Positions 40,748 through 48,782 of a stretch of 64,000 nt of DNA are shown here, piece after piece. Where the stretch lies: positions 1 through 64,000 of the IMG/VR virus record IMGVR_UViG_3300042569_001787; one strand, written 5' to 3'. Under the pieces are notes generated by a model, which saw nothing but the letters and a program-made list of their open reading frames with translations, was not told the origin of the DNA and made no database searches. A program made the position numbers and the translations under genes. Source of the DNA: a virus. Each line of letters opens with the position of its first letter. Position 1 is the first letter of the stretch.

Positions 40748-41705
40748 AAATCGGAAGAGTCCGAAACGTTCTTTGAAATATTATTATCCATTACAACACT
40801 TCGGTGTTGTATAAAAGATAATCGGCCGTATATGGTCGTTAAATAAACCTCGAAAGGGGGATAAAGTGAAATCATCGTGTTAATGGTTTTGCGGTTCGGG
40901 TAACCGAACTCGAGTATACAAGTGGGATATCAGTGAGCCTGTAGTACCGAGGATAACTTCGTAGGGAAATGGAAAACTGAACGGGCAATGTGGATTGTCA
41001 GTTTGAGGTGGGAACACCAATAAGAATAACCCATAGGGGCCAAGTGAGAAGTGTACTCCAAATACACAATTGCGGGTCCCAATATAAGAGGTGACTTAAA
41101 ACCGAAGGGATAAAACCTGAAGGTAAGATAGAGAACGAGTGGTGTCGCTAATATCCTTACCACAGACCCACCAAGGTCTTGGTACGAAGTAATCTTAAAA
41201 TATGAGAGTGGGGACACTCTACCGAGTAGAAAAGTATCTTGTTGTTCAAAAGACAACGAGGCTTAAGACGGACCTCTACTTGGAATCATCCACAACACAT
41301 AACTTATACTAAATTTAAGTAAAACTAAAATAACTATAAGCAAAAGTGTTCGTCAGGTTTTGATGAAAGTCGCCTACATAGTCATGAGTTGTTCATGGCA
41401 TACCGAGACCGCAAGTCAACGTATATTGTTACCAAAAACCTCTAAGGAGTCGAATCCTAAGTCAGTTCGCAAGATTGAGGAGAGTAGAGTAGTAATAGAG
41501 TAGTTAAAACCTTAAGAAGTGATTGGTCTAACCAATCGGCGATGAGGATTACCATTCAAAAGATGGTGGAAATGAAGGGAAACAATAATCCTTCTAAAGA
41601 TTCTCACAAAACGGTGTATTCTCAGCCCTTTTTAAAATTACCCAATATATAGAATACGATTTTTAATCAAACCTCAATAATCTTGGGGTTTTTTTATTTT
41701 AAAAA
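40748..41705 (+). ncRNA. Large structured non-coding RNA (~0.95 kb), family not identified
   Basis: No plausible ORF on the plus strand. boxA-like GTTCTTTGAAATATT at 40768-40782. Local helices: ACAACAC-TTCG-GTGTTGT (40793-40810), GTTCGG-GTAA-CCGAAC (40894-40909), GGTG-GGAA-CACC (41007-41018), AGAGTG-GGGA-CACTCT (41205-41220), an 8-bp stem 41238-41260, CATGA/TCATG (41383-41397) and GATTGGT/ACCAATC (41521-41537). Three GNRA-type tetraloops and one TTCG loop point to a complex fold. Terminated by AACCTCAA/TTGGGGTT plus T-run (41670-41697). Size, phage origin and nearness to tRNAs recall GOLLD and ROOL RNAs, but I cannot match either consensus by eye. Confidence 0.75.
41670..41697 (+). terminator. 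Terminator of the large RNA
   Basis: 8-bp stem with one G-U pair, 5-nt loop, seven T. Confidence 0.8.
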
Positions 41706-41733
41706 AAGTTTTGTAATTTAATTTATGTGTATA

Positions 41734-41762
41734 AAAAAACCCCACCTTTTTAAGATGAGGTT
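41734..41762 (-). terminator. Terminator of the tmRNA
   Basis: Minus-strand AACCTCA / TGGGGTT stem followed by T-run, 7 nt past the tmRNA 3' end. Confidence 0.8.
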
Positions 41763-41769
41763 TAATTAG

Positions 41770-42156
41770 TGGAGGTAGAGGGGTTCGAACCCTCGTGTTG
41801 TACACCTTACCTATTAAGGACTACACGCTTAGGATAACATTTTCTAATGTTCCAAAAATAGTTAGTTCGTTCTTCACCATCGTAAACTAACAACCAATGG
41901 ATGACTCAATTTTGGGTTCAGTCATTTTTCCACCCTTGTAAAGACTTCTGTTCCTAGGTTGTATGTCCACCGACCCGTATGGTTGTTTCCTATATGTTAG
42001 GCAACTACCGCAGCGTCTTCACGGATTAATCCGATTGTCGCCATTTTGTTTAAAACGTTTCCGTTTACTGTTTACATCCGTAGATTTAAGTGAAAGGATA
42101 CATCTCACTGCGTGCCCCGAATAACTAACAATGCCAGTCAATTCCAAGTTACCCCC
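41770..42156 (-). ncRNA. ssrA: tmRNA (transfer-messenger RNA)
   Basis: 387 nt. 5' GGGGGTA pairs with 3' TACCTCC (one G-U), discriminator A; 5' part continues ACTTGGAATTGACTGGC. T-arm GAGGG-TTCGAAC-CCCTC near the 3' end. CCA not encoded. The tag frame ends TAA at 41997-41999 and reads ATIGLIREDAAVVA if it starts at GCG 42041, or 7 codons longer (GNVLNKM first) if at GGA 42062. The tag end is AVVA instead of the usual ALAA. Rescues stalled ribosomes and tags proteins for proteolysis. Own promoter and terminator. Confidence 0.93.
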
Positions 42157-42182
42157 ATATTTTAAAGAACTTATTTCTTGTA

Positions 42183-42213
42183 CAAAGATAGTAAAGTCTT
42201 ATTAATTACCAAA
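42183..42213 (-). promoter_or_regulatory. Host-type promoter TTTG-N19-TATCTTTG of tmRNA
   Basis: Minus strand: TTTG at 42213-42210, TATCTTTG at 42190-42183; a boxA-like GTTCTTTAAAATAT lies between promoter and tmRNA (about 42172-42159). Confidence 0.85.
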
Positions 42214-42221
42214 CTATTTTA

Positions 42222-42229
42222 TATTTATA
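42222..42229 (+). promoter_or_regulatory. Late-type promoter box TATTTATA
   Basis: 15 nt before GTG 42245. Confidence 0.45.
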
Positions 42230-42244
42230 TGTAAATAAATATTT

Positions 42245-43609
42245 GTGAAAGATTCAAAAAATGCTAAAATAATATTTGAAAACGAGTATGTTGTATTTGT
42301 ACAGGTGTTCAACAAGAACGCGGCCACATATTACGGACCTCCAAAAGTTACTGAATTATATGACCGAGATTTTAGTCATGGTGAATTATTTTTTGCCGTA
42401 AGTAAATTTAATCCTGGCCCTGAATATATATATACACTATACAAACCTACAGACGGTGAACTTGAATACTATTCAGGTATTGAATTAAAACTTGAAAGTT
42501 ACGATAACATCACATTTAAGTATCCGTACTTAAAACCCTATGTCCAAGATATTAGAGGAAATAGTGAAATATATGATTTGTTATTGAAAATTAAAAATGG
42601 TCAAAAGGTAAATAACTGGGACGCTAATAACTTTGACCCAATCGTATATGACATCAAATTTAATGAACAAACACCGGGTAAGAGTAGAGTTAAATTAAAA
42701 TTTGACAATTATGAGGATTATTGGAAATTATTTGACCTATCTGATGGAGATATTTGGTTTGCAAATTACGTATATTCTAATTATGAGTCCTACGATTTTG
42801 AAAGTGGAGATTTTGTTGATGAGGATTGGAAAAGAGGTTATTTATTACGTGAATTAAATGATGAAAACCTAATTAAATTAAAAGAAATTTTAAAAATACT
42901 ATCACCAGAACTTTCACAATTACGAAATGATGAAGAATGGGAAAAATCGTCTAGTTTATTATTAACAACATTTGAACGTGAATCTCAGGAAATTATGTCT
43001 GATTGGTTGTCAGAAAGAAATAACTGTAAAGAACGAGGTGCCCGTAAGATGATGGAAGACGACTGTTGTAATTTTTTCCAAAATTATGGAATATTCAATA
43101 TGGGAAATTGTTTTTATAGTTATGTGACGACAGTATCGGTGTTATTATCTTTATATTCAATGACGGGAGAAAGACATTTAACGGTTAGTGAGGTTTTAAG
43201 TGATATTGGACATAAATCAGGCAATATTGGTGGATGGGAAGAATATTCTTATGAACAAGATTGTATTGATTTTGATGATGAATCATTTAATCGTACTTGT
43301 GGTTGGCAATTAGATAATATGTTTACTAAACTTGAAGACTCTGACGAATTTGAGGATATTAAAAAATTCTCAGATAATGCGTCAAAAATTTTAAGTAAGT
43401 ACGATATGGAAACTAATTACAAATTACCCAAAGACGAATCAAGAAATTTTAAAATAGTTAAAATGAACCCAAAAACAAATAAAGTCCATGTTGTGGTTTC
43501 ATTAAAAGGTGGGTATCGTGGAGAAGAAAGAAGTTATGATTTTGAAGACTTTGACCAACTTTTACATCAATCGGAATTATTTGAAAATAAATTTGTCAAA
43601 GTCAAGTAA
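42245..43609 (+). CDS. Large hypothetical protein, GTG start
   Basis: 454 residues. GTG 42245 lies just after a late-type box. Acidic and aromatic-rich; Cys clusters ERNNCKERGARKMMEDDCCN near 262-280 and CFYSYVTTVSVLLSLYS near 290-306. No known domain recognised. Clean single frame across 1.3 kb supports a real gene. Confidence 0.7.
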   Translation: MKDSKNAKIIFENEYVVFVQVFNKNAATYYGPPKVTELYDRDFSHGELFFAVSKFNPGPEYIYTLYKPTDGELEYYSGIELKLESYDNITFKYPYLKPYVQDIRGNSEIYDLLLKIKNGQKVNNWDANNFDPIVYDIKFNEQTPGKSRVKLKFDNYEDYWKLFDLSDGDIWFANYVYSNYESYDFESGDFVDEDWKRGYLLRELNDENLIKLKEILKILSPELSQLRNDEEWEKSSSLLLTTFERESQEIMSDWLSERNNCKERGARKMMEDDCCNFFQNYGIFNMGNCFYSYVTTVSVLLSLYSMTGERHLTVSEVLSDIGHKSGNIGGWEEYSYEQDCIDFDDESFNRTCGWQLDNMFTKLEDSDEFEDIKKFSDNASKILSKYDMETNYKLPKDESRNFKIVKMNPKTNKVHVVVSLKGGYRGEERSYDFEDFDQLLHQSELFENKFVKVK

Positions 43610-43623
43610 TTTACTTATCTTTG
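43592..43623 (+). promoter_or_regulatory. Host-type promoter TTTG-N20-TATCTTTG
   Basis: -7 box 43616-43623 is 4 nt before ATG 43628; overlaps the end of the upstream gene. Confidence 0.75.
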
Positions 43624-43627
43624 GCCT

Positions 43628-44458
43628 ATGGAGAGAAACTATCAATTACTAAAGGACGTTTTGTCGGTCCCAACAAAGACATATAAGGAAGACCGAATGA
43701 TTGAGTTTTTAGTTAATTGGTTAACTGAAAACCAAATACCATTTCAAGTTGACAAACACCGAAACATTTACGCAACTAAAACATCTCAGGATATTACTGA
43801 AGATTTCTTTTTCCCGTGTGTTATTGCCCATACTGACACCGTACATCAATTAGATGTTATAAACGTCAAAGAAATGGAATTACCTAACGCTCAGGGAGTA
43901 ATTAAACCATCTTTAAAAGCGTTCAACGATTTAGGACAATCAACAGGAATTGGTGGTGATGATAAATGTGGCGTTTATGCATGTTTAGAATTATTAAAAG
44001 AATTACCAAATCTTAAAGCAGCATTTTTTGTTTCTGAAGAAACAGGTTGTCACGGTTCAAAACAAGCCGATAAAGATTTCTTCAAGAACGTAGGGTACGG
44101 AATTCAATTTGATGCACCTGAGAATTGGATGGTTAGTGAGTTCTGTATGGGTGTTCAGTTATTTGGTAGAGACACCGAGTTTTTTAAATCGTGTGATGAG
44201 GTATTAACCGAAACATTTAATCCTGACAGAAAATATCAGTCTCACCCATATACCGATGTTTACGCATTGAAGAATACATTTGACTTCTCATGTATTAACT
44301 TCTCAATTGGGTACTATGATTACCACACAAGAGAAGAATATGTGGTTATTGAGGATGTTTATAACGGAATTAAAACGGGTAAAGAATTAATTGAAAAATT
44401 GGGTAACGTAAAATACCCATTCAAATCAAAACCACGATACAGTTATTTATTTGACTAA
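43628..44458 (+). CDS. M20/M28-type zinc peptidase-like protein
   Basis: 276 residues. Di-zinc site pattern: VIAHTDTVH (His and Asp), GIGGDDKCGVYACLELL (bridging Asp), FFVSEETGCHGS (Glu-Glu). This is the PepT/M20 order, and the usual C-terminal His may lie in SHPYTDVYALK. Smaller than classic M20 enzymes because the lid domain appears missing. Could be a peptidase or amidase in nutrient or nucleotide recycling. Probable leaderless mRNA. Confidence 0.75.
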   Translation: MERNYQLLKDVLSVPTKTYKEDRMIEFLVNWLTENQIPFQVDKHRNIYATKTSQDITEDFFFPCVIAHTDTVHQLDVINVKEMELPNAQGVIKPSLKAFNDLGQSTGIGGDDKCGVYACLELLKELPNLKAAFFVSEETGCHGSKQADKDFFKNVGYGIQFDAPENWMVSEFCMGVQLFGRDTEFFKSCDEVLTETFNPDRKYQSHPYTDVYALKNTFDFSCINFSIGYYDYHTREEYVVIEDVYNGIKTGKELIEKLGNVKYPFKSKPRYSYLFD

Positions 44459-44517
44459 AAAAACTCCTACGTCATTAATTTTAAGCTCATTTTACCTTTA
44501 TTTCAAGCTCATTTTTT

Positions 44518-44561
44518 ATTAAAATTGAACGATAAAGTTATTAAAATTGAACGATAAAGTT
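44518..44561 (+). repeat. 22-bp perfect tandem repeat
   Basis: Two identical units (44518-44539, 44540-44561) in the 198-nt gap between the peptidase and the ClpC-like gene; flanked by repeated GCTCATTTT. The gap holds no ORF. Confidence 0.9.
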
Positions 44562-44645
44562 AATCATTATGAGCTCTATTTTACTATTTGAATCTCAAAT
44601 TCAAAACGTATAATGTGGAGTTATTTTTTACTTATTAATGAACAT

Positions 44646-44676
44646 AAAAAAAGGGGTTATTCAACCCCTTTTCTTT
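44646..44676. terminator. Terminator at the end of the ClpC-like gene
   Basis: AAAAGGGGTT / AACCCCTTTT around a short loop, overlapping the minus-strand stop; T-runs on both strands. Confidence 0.75.
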
Positions 44677-46699
44677 TTCGTGTAACTTTCTTCACTTCTT
44701 TAAATTTAACATCCCCATTTTCACTAATTAACGTATATTTAGTGTTTTCTTGAATGTTACTCTTAAGAACTTCTTCCGATATAAAGTCTTCAATTTTATC
44801 TTGAATAGCCCTTTTCAATGGACGAGCCCCATACATGTCATCAAACCCAACCTCAGAAATCATATCGACAAGTGAGTCATCAAATATTATATTATATTTA
44901 AGACCCGTTAATCTTTCTGATAAGACACTCAACTCAAGTTTAACAATTTTTTTAACATCTTCTTTCACTAATGAATTAAAAATAATGACTTCATCAATAC
45001 GGTTTAAAAATTCAGGGGCAAAAAACTTCTTAAGCTCTTTCTTCAAAACTTCTCTTTTTTGTTCTTCTTCAACGTAAGAACTTGAGCTAGTTTTAAACCC
45101 TACTCCAGCACCAAAATCTTGTAGTTTCTTAACCCCAACATTTGATGTCATAATAATAATACAGTTTTTGAAATTAATCTTTCTTCCCATACCATCAGTT
45201 AGATGACCGTCATCCAACACTTGTAATAATGTTGAGAATATGTCTTTGTTTGCTTTTTCAATCTCATCAAACAAAATTACTGAGTAAGGTTTGTTTTTAA
45301 CTTGTTCGGTTAATTGTCCTCCTTCATCATAACCAACATATCCTGGAGGTGCTCCAATTAATCTTGAGATACTATGTTTTTCTTGATATTCAGACATATC
45401 TACACGAATCATATTTTCCTGACTACCAAACATTTGTTTTGCTAATTGTTTTGCTAAGTAGGTTTTACCCACACCTGTTGAACCAAGAAAAATAAATGAA
45501 CCAATTGGTTTATTAGGGTCTTTGATGCCTAATCTGTTTCGTCTGATTGACTTAGCGATTTTCATAACCGCCTCAGATTGCCCAATAACTTTATCAGATA
45601 AGTTTGCCTCCATTTCAGACAATAATTTAGTTTCATCCGCATTTAGTTTACTGATAGGGATTTTGGTCATATTTGAAACAACCTCATAAACCAATTCAAT
45701 AGAAACTTCTTTCTTCTTAACTAAAAGTTCATCTTCAAATTTTTTCTTCTCAACATCTAATTTATTAAGAATACGTTTTTCTTTATCACGTAAATTTGCA
45801 GCTTCTTCGTAATTTTGTTTTTTAACAACATCAAGTTTTTCAATTTTAACATCTGTGGCCGCTTGTTTTAATTTTTCAATAATCTCAGGCATTTTAATTT
45901 CAACCTGACATCTTGCACCAACCTCATCAATAATATCAAACGCTTTATCAGGGAACTCTCTATCCGTGATATATCTTGCGGCCAAATCAACACACACAGA
46001 AAGTACTTCATCAGTATAGGATACCTTATGGAATGTTTCGTACTTATCTTTAACATTTTTAAGAATCTCTAATGTTTCTTCTTTTGTTGAAGCGTCAACA
46101 ATAACTTTTTGGAAACGTCTTTCTAACGCTCCATCCTTCTCAAAGTTTTTACGATACTCATCAAGAGTTGTAGCACCAACACATTGAATTTCTCCACGAG
46201 CAAGTGCTGGTTTAAAGATATTTGACGCATCTAAAGAACCTGATGAATTACCCGCCCCAACTATAGTGTGAATCTCATCAATAAACACAATGATATTTGG
46301 GGCGTTTTGTAATTCCTCAATAATTACTTTCATACGTTCCTCAAACTGACCACGATATTTTGTACCCGCAACTATTGAAGTCATATCCAACGATACAATT
46401 CTTTTATCCATTAAATTTCTTGGACATTCGCCGTTAAAAATTTTAATTGCCAATCCTTCTACAATTGCAGTTTTACCACAACCAGGCTCACCAATAATAA
46501 TAGGGTTGTTTTTCTTTCTACGAGAAAGAATTTGGGCAATCCTCGTAATTTCTCTCTCTCTACCAACAACAGGGTCTAATTTACCTTGTTCGGCTAATTT
46601 AATTAAATCTCTACTGAAGTTATCCAACACAGGTGTTGAAGAGTCAGATATTGATTTAGGTGGGTTATTCTTCCCCCCGTTGTCCACAGATTCTATCAT
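44657..46699 (-). CDS. ClpC/ClpA-type AAA+ unfoldase lacking the N-domain
   Basis: 680 residues. D1 ATPase begins almost at once: GEPGCGKT (70-77) and VFIDEIHT; a UVR-like linker KKQNYEEAANLRDKEKR typical of ClpC; D2 with GSTGVGKTYLAK and VILFDEIEKA; FLNRIDEVIIF and sensor 2 GARPLKRAIQ. The ~140-residue Clp_N domain and its adaptor site are missing. The loop FGAGVGFK could be the ClpP-docking tripeptide (VGF), so it may feed host ClpP. A TACCTTTG host-type box is visible upstream on the minus strand. Confidence 0.92.
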   Translation of the reverse strand: MIESVDNGGKNNPPKSISDSSTPVLDNFSRDLIKLAEQGKLDPVVGREREITRIAQILSRRKKNNPIIIGEPGCGKTAIVEGLAIKIFNGECPRNLMDKRIVSLDMTSIVAGTKYRGQFEERMKVIIEELQNAPNIIVFIDEIHTIVGAGNSSGSLDASNIFKPALARGEIQCVGATTLDEYRKNFEKDGALERRFQKVIVDASTKEETLEILKNVKDKYETFHKVSYTDEVLSVCVDLAARYITDREFPDKAFDIIDEVGARCQVEIKMPEIIEKLKQAATDVKIEKLDVVKKQNYEEAANLRDKEKRILNKLDVEKKKFEDELLVKKKEVSIELVYEVVSNMTKIPISKLNADETKLLSEMEANLSDKVIGQSEAVMKIAKSIRRNRLGIKDPNKPIGSFIFLGSTGVGKTYLAKQLAKQMFGSQENMIRVDMSEYQEKHSISRLIGAPPGYVGYDEGGQLTEQVKNKPYSVILFDEIEKANKDIFSTLLQVLDDGHLTDGMGRKINFKNCIIIMTSNVGVKKLQDFGAGVGFKTSSSSYVEEEQKREVLKKELKKFFAPEFLNRIDEVIIFNSLVKEDVKKIVKLELSVLSERLTGLKYNIIFDDSLVDMISEVGFDDMYGARPLKRAIQDKIEDFISEEVLKSNIQENTKYTLISENGDVKFKEVKKVTRKRKGVE

Positions 46700-46798
46700 A
46701 TTTTGTTTTTAGTTAATTATAAGGATTAATTTTGTATTTTCAACTACAGGAACAAAGGTAAGAAAAATATCTAAATTAAAAAATTTAATTTTTGGTTA

Positions 46799-46806
46799 TA
46801 TTTATG
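46799..46806 (+). promoter_or_regulatory. Late-type promoter box TATTTATG
   Basis: Overlaps one ATG (46804) and lies 3 nt before the next (46810), favouring the latter as start. Confidence 0.35.
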
Positions 46807-46809
46807 AAT

Positions 46810-47145
46810 ATGATAAAACACTATACCAAATATATTGAGACTCTTGGTGCCGACGAAGAACTTATAGAAACCTATAAGAATCTTAGACAGGCCTTTCAAA
46901 GAGAAGGATGGTCAGAAAAAGATTTAAAAAGCCCACCATACTACCCTCAAGATATTATGAAGAACCTTCAAAGGTTTAGTAGTTTACATTCAAAATTATT
47001 CCAAGAATTAAAAAGTTTTTTTCCTGATATTGACCACAATGAATTTGTTGATTATCTTAGGGGTAAATTACAAATAATAGATTCAGAAACACCTTTACAA
47101 AATGGCAGTAAAAAAAGAAGAGATAATCGGGACGAAGATTATTAA
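46810..47145 (+). CDS. Small hypothetical protein
   Basis: 111 residues from ATG 46810. Helical, basic/acidic mix: IKHYTKYIETLGADEELIE, REGWSEKDLKSPPYYPQ, and a basic tail KKRRDNRDEDY. The 3' end overlaps the next gene by 44 nt, in a different frame. No family recognised. Confidence 0.55.
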   Translation: MIKHYTKYIETLGADEELIETYKNLRQAFQREGWSEKDLKSPPYYPQDIMKNLQRFSSLHSKLFQELKSFFPDIDHNEFVDYLRGKLQIIDSETPLQNGSKKRRDNRDEDY

Positions 47146-47344
47146 TGAGATTGACTCAAGTAACTTAGTAAAAACTGAGTACGACACCGAAACCAAATTA
47201 ATGGTGGTGGAATTTAAAAACGGTATGAAATATCAATATGATGCGGTACCTCATGAGGTTTACACAAGATTTAGAATGAATGAATCACAAGGTAAATTTT
47301 TTAACACAGAAATTTCTAAAAAATTCAAATATACTAAACTTTAA
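47102..47344 (+). CDS. KTSC-domain protein
   Basis: 80 residues. VEFKNGMKYQYDAVPHEVYT followed by RFRMNESQGKFFNTEISKKF matches the short KTSC domain, often found with phage or lysyl-tRNA-synthetase-related genes and of unclear function. Overlaps the previous gene. Confidence 0.75.
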   Translation: MAVKKEEIIGTKIINEIDSSNLVKTEYDTETKLMVVEFKNGMKYQYDAVPHEVYTRFRMNESQGKFFNTEISKKFKYTKL

Positions 47345-47362
47345 TTATTATCAATATTCGAC

Positions 47363-47370
47363 TATTTATT
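47363..47370 (+). promoter_or_regulatory. Late-type promoter box TATTTATT
   Basis: 4 nt before ATG 47375. Confidence 0.5.
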
Positions 47371-47374
47371 ATTA

Positions 47375-48700
47375 ATGGGCGATTTAAAAAGTATATTAAC
47401 TAGTTTTCAGGTGCAAGAGGAATTAAACCCTAAAATTTGGGATGATTCTTTAAAAAAAATGTCACCTAAAGTTAGGTCACGTCTACTTCAGATTGCTTAT
47501 GAGTTTATAGAGTTTTTAAAAGTAGATATTGTTGTATCAGATGTTATAATGATTGGGTCTCTTGTTAACTATAATTGGTCAAAATATTCAGATATAGATT
47601 TACATATTGTTGTAAATTTTAATCAATTTTCTGAAAACACCAAAGATTTGTATTTAGAATTTTTTGATTTGAAAAAAATTATTTTTAACCAAAAACATAA
47701 TATAAATATGTTTGGGTATGATGTTGAGTGTTTTGTTCAAGATGAAAACACAGAAGCATTTAGTAGTGGGGTATACTCGGTTTTATTTGATAAATGGGAA
47801 AACAAACCTAAAAAAGAAAATATTAAAATTGACCTTGAATTGATTAAAAACAAATCAAAAAAATGGATGAGAATTATTGATGGGGTTATTGAAAATGTTA
47901 AAGATGAGTCTATTGACGAGGCTAAACAAATAATTGACAAATACAAGAAAAAACTTAAAAAGTATAGAACTTGTGGGTTAGAAGAGGGTGGTGAATATTC
48001 GGATGAAAATTTAGTTTTCAAAGTCCTAAGAAGAAATGGGTATATTGAAAAGTTATATCAATATAAAGATAATTATATTGATAAAAAATTATCCCTGAAG
48101 GAATCATCCACCAATATCGGAGGTAATTTTAAAACTGATTTAGAAAACGGGCCAAAAAATCACGGTAGTAGAAAATTAGGTAATTGGCAATCAGATAACG
48201 CTTGGGATATTTTCGCACCTCCCAATACAGTTGTTAATTCATATACTAACGGTACTGTTACTAAAATTAGAGATACTGGAAAAAATTCTGGAAAAATTTT
48301 TGGAACACAAGTATCAATTAAAGGTGATGAGGGATTTCCCAATATTTTCTACACTCACGTTAAAAATGTAAAACTAAAAATTGGTGATACTATTAAAGTT
48401 GGTGATTACATTGGGGTTATTTCTGAATGGATTGGTCATGACACAATGACTCATGTACACATAGGTTTACCTTATGGTGAACATATAAGAAGTTTATTAA
48501 AAAATTCTGGAAAAATTTTTACTAATAAAACAAGTACTGACTATAATGTTGATAGTAATAACGATAAAAAAAATTCCGAGAATCCTGTCATTACCAAAGG
48601 TAGTGAAGAAAATACGGTTATTACCAAAGATATTAAAGGAAAGGATGAAGAAGTTAATAGTTGGTTAGCCCCATTATTGGCGGCATTAGGATTTAAATAA
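47375..48700 (+). CDS. Nucleotidyltransferase domain fused to M23 peptidase
   Basis: 441 residues. N-terminal ~235 residues: MIGSLVNYNWSKYSDIDLHI contains the GS-x-SDxD motif of the nucleotidyltransferase (pol beta) fold, followed by a helical region. It ends with LSLKESSTN, a possible I/L-x-E processing site. C-terminal M23/LytM domain: SDNAWDIFAPPNT, YTHVKNVKLKIGDTIKVGDY and THVHIGLPYG with the zinc HxH, so active endopeptidase is expected. Tail SWLAPLLAALGFK resembles the tail of the M15 peptidase. A virion enzyme carrying two unrelated activities is likely. Confidence 0.8.
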   Translation: MGDLKSILTSFQVQEELNPKIWDDSLKKMSPKVRSRLLQIAYEFIEFLKVDIVVSDVIMIGSLVNYNWSKYSDIDLHIVVNFNQFSENTKDLYLEFFDLKKIIFNQKHNINMFGYDVECFVQDENTEAFSSGVYSVLFDKWENKPKKENIKIDLELIKNKSKKWMRIIDGVIENVKDESIDEAKQIIDKYKKKLKKYRTCGLEEGGEYSDENLVFKVLRRNGYIEKLYQYKDNYIDKKLSLKESSTNIGGNFKTDLENGPKNHGSRKLGNWQSDNAWDIFAPPNTVVNSYTNGTVTKIRDTGKNSGKIFGTQVSIKGDEGFPNIFYTHVKNVKLKIGDTIKVGDYIGVISEWIGHDTMTHVHIGLPYGEHIRSLLKNSGKIFTNKTSTDYNVDSNNDKKNSENPVITKGSEENTVITKDIKGKDEEVNSWLAPLLAALGFK

Positions 48701-48744
48701 ATGACTGAATTATGTTAGAACGATAACATTTTTGATTCTGAATA

Positions 48745-48752
48745 TATTTATA
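48745..48752 (+). promoter_or_regulatory. Late-type promoter box TATTTATA
   Basis: 30 nt before ATG 48783; heads the head/packaging operon. Confidence 0.5.
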
Positions 48753-48782
48753 ATATAAATTAATTTTAAAAAAAACAAAATA

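Noticed and set aside
40930-41256. 108-codon minus-strand ORF inside the large RNA region
   Set aside because: It lies opposite strong plus-strand RNA helices, has no promoter or A-rich leader, and its translation looks like random antisense sequence.
40748-41705. Group I or group II intron
   Set aside because: No flanking split gene, no intron-encoded protein and no recognisable domain V; own promoters and terminator indicate an independent RNA.
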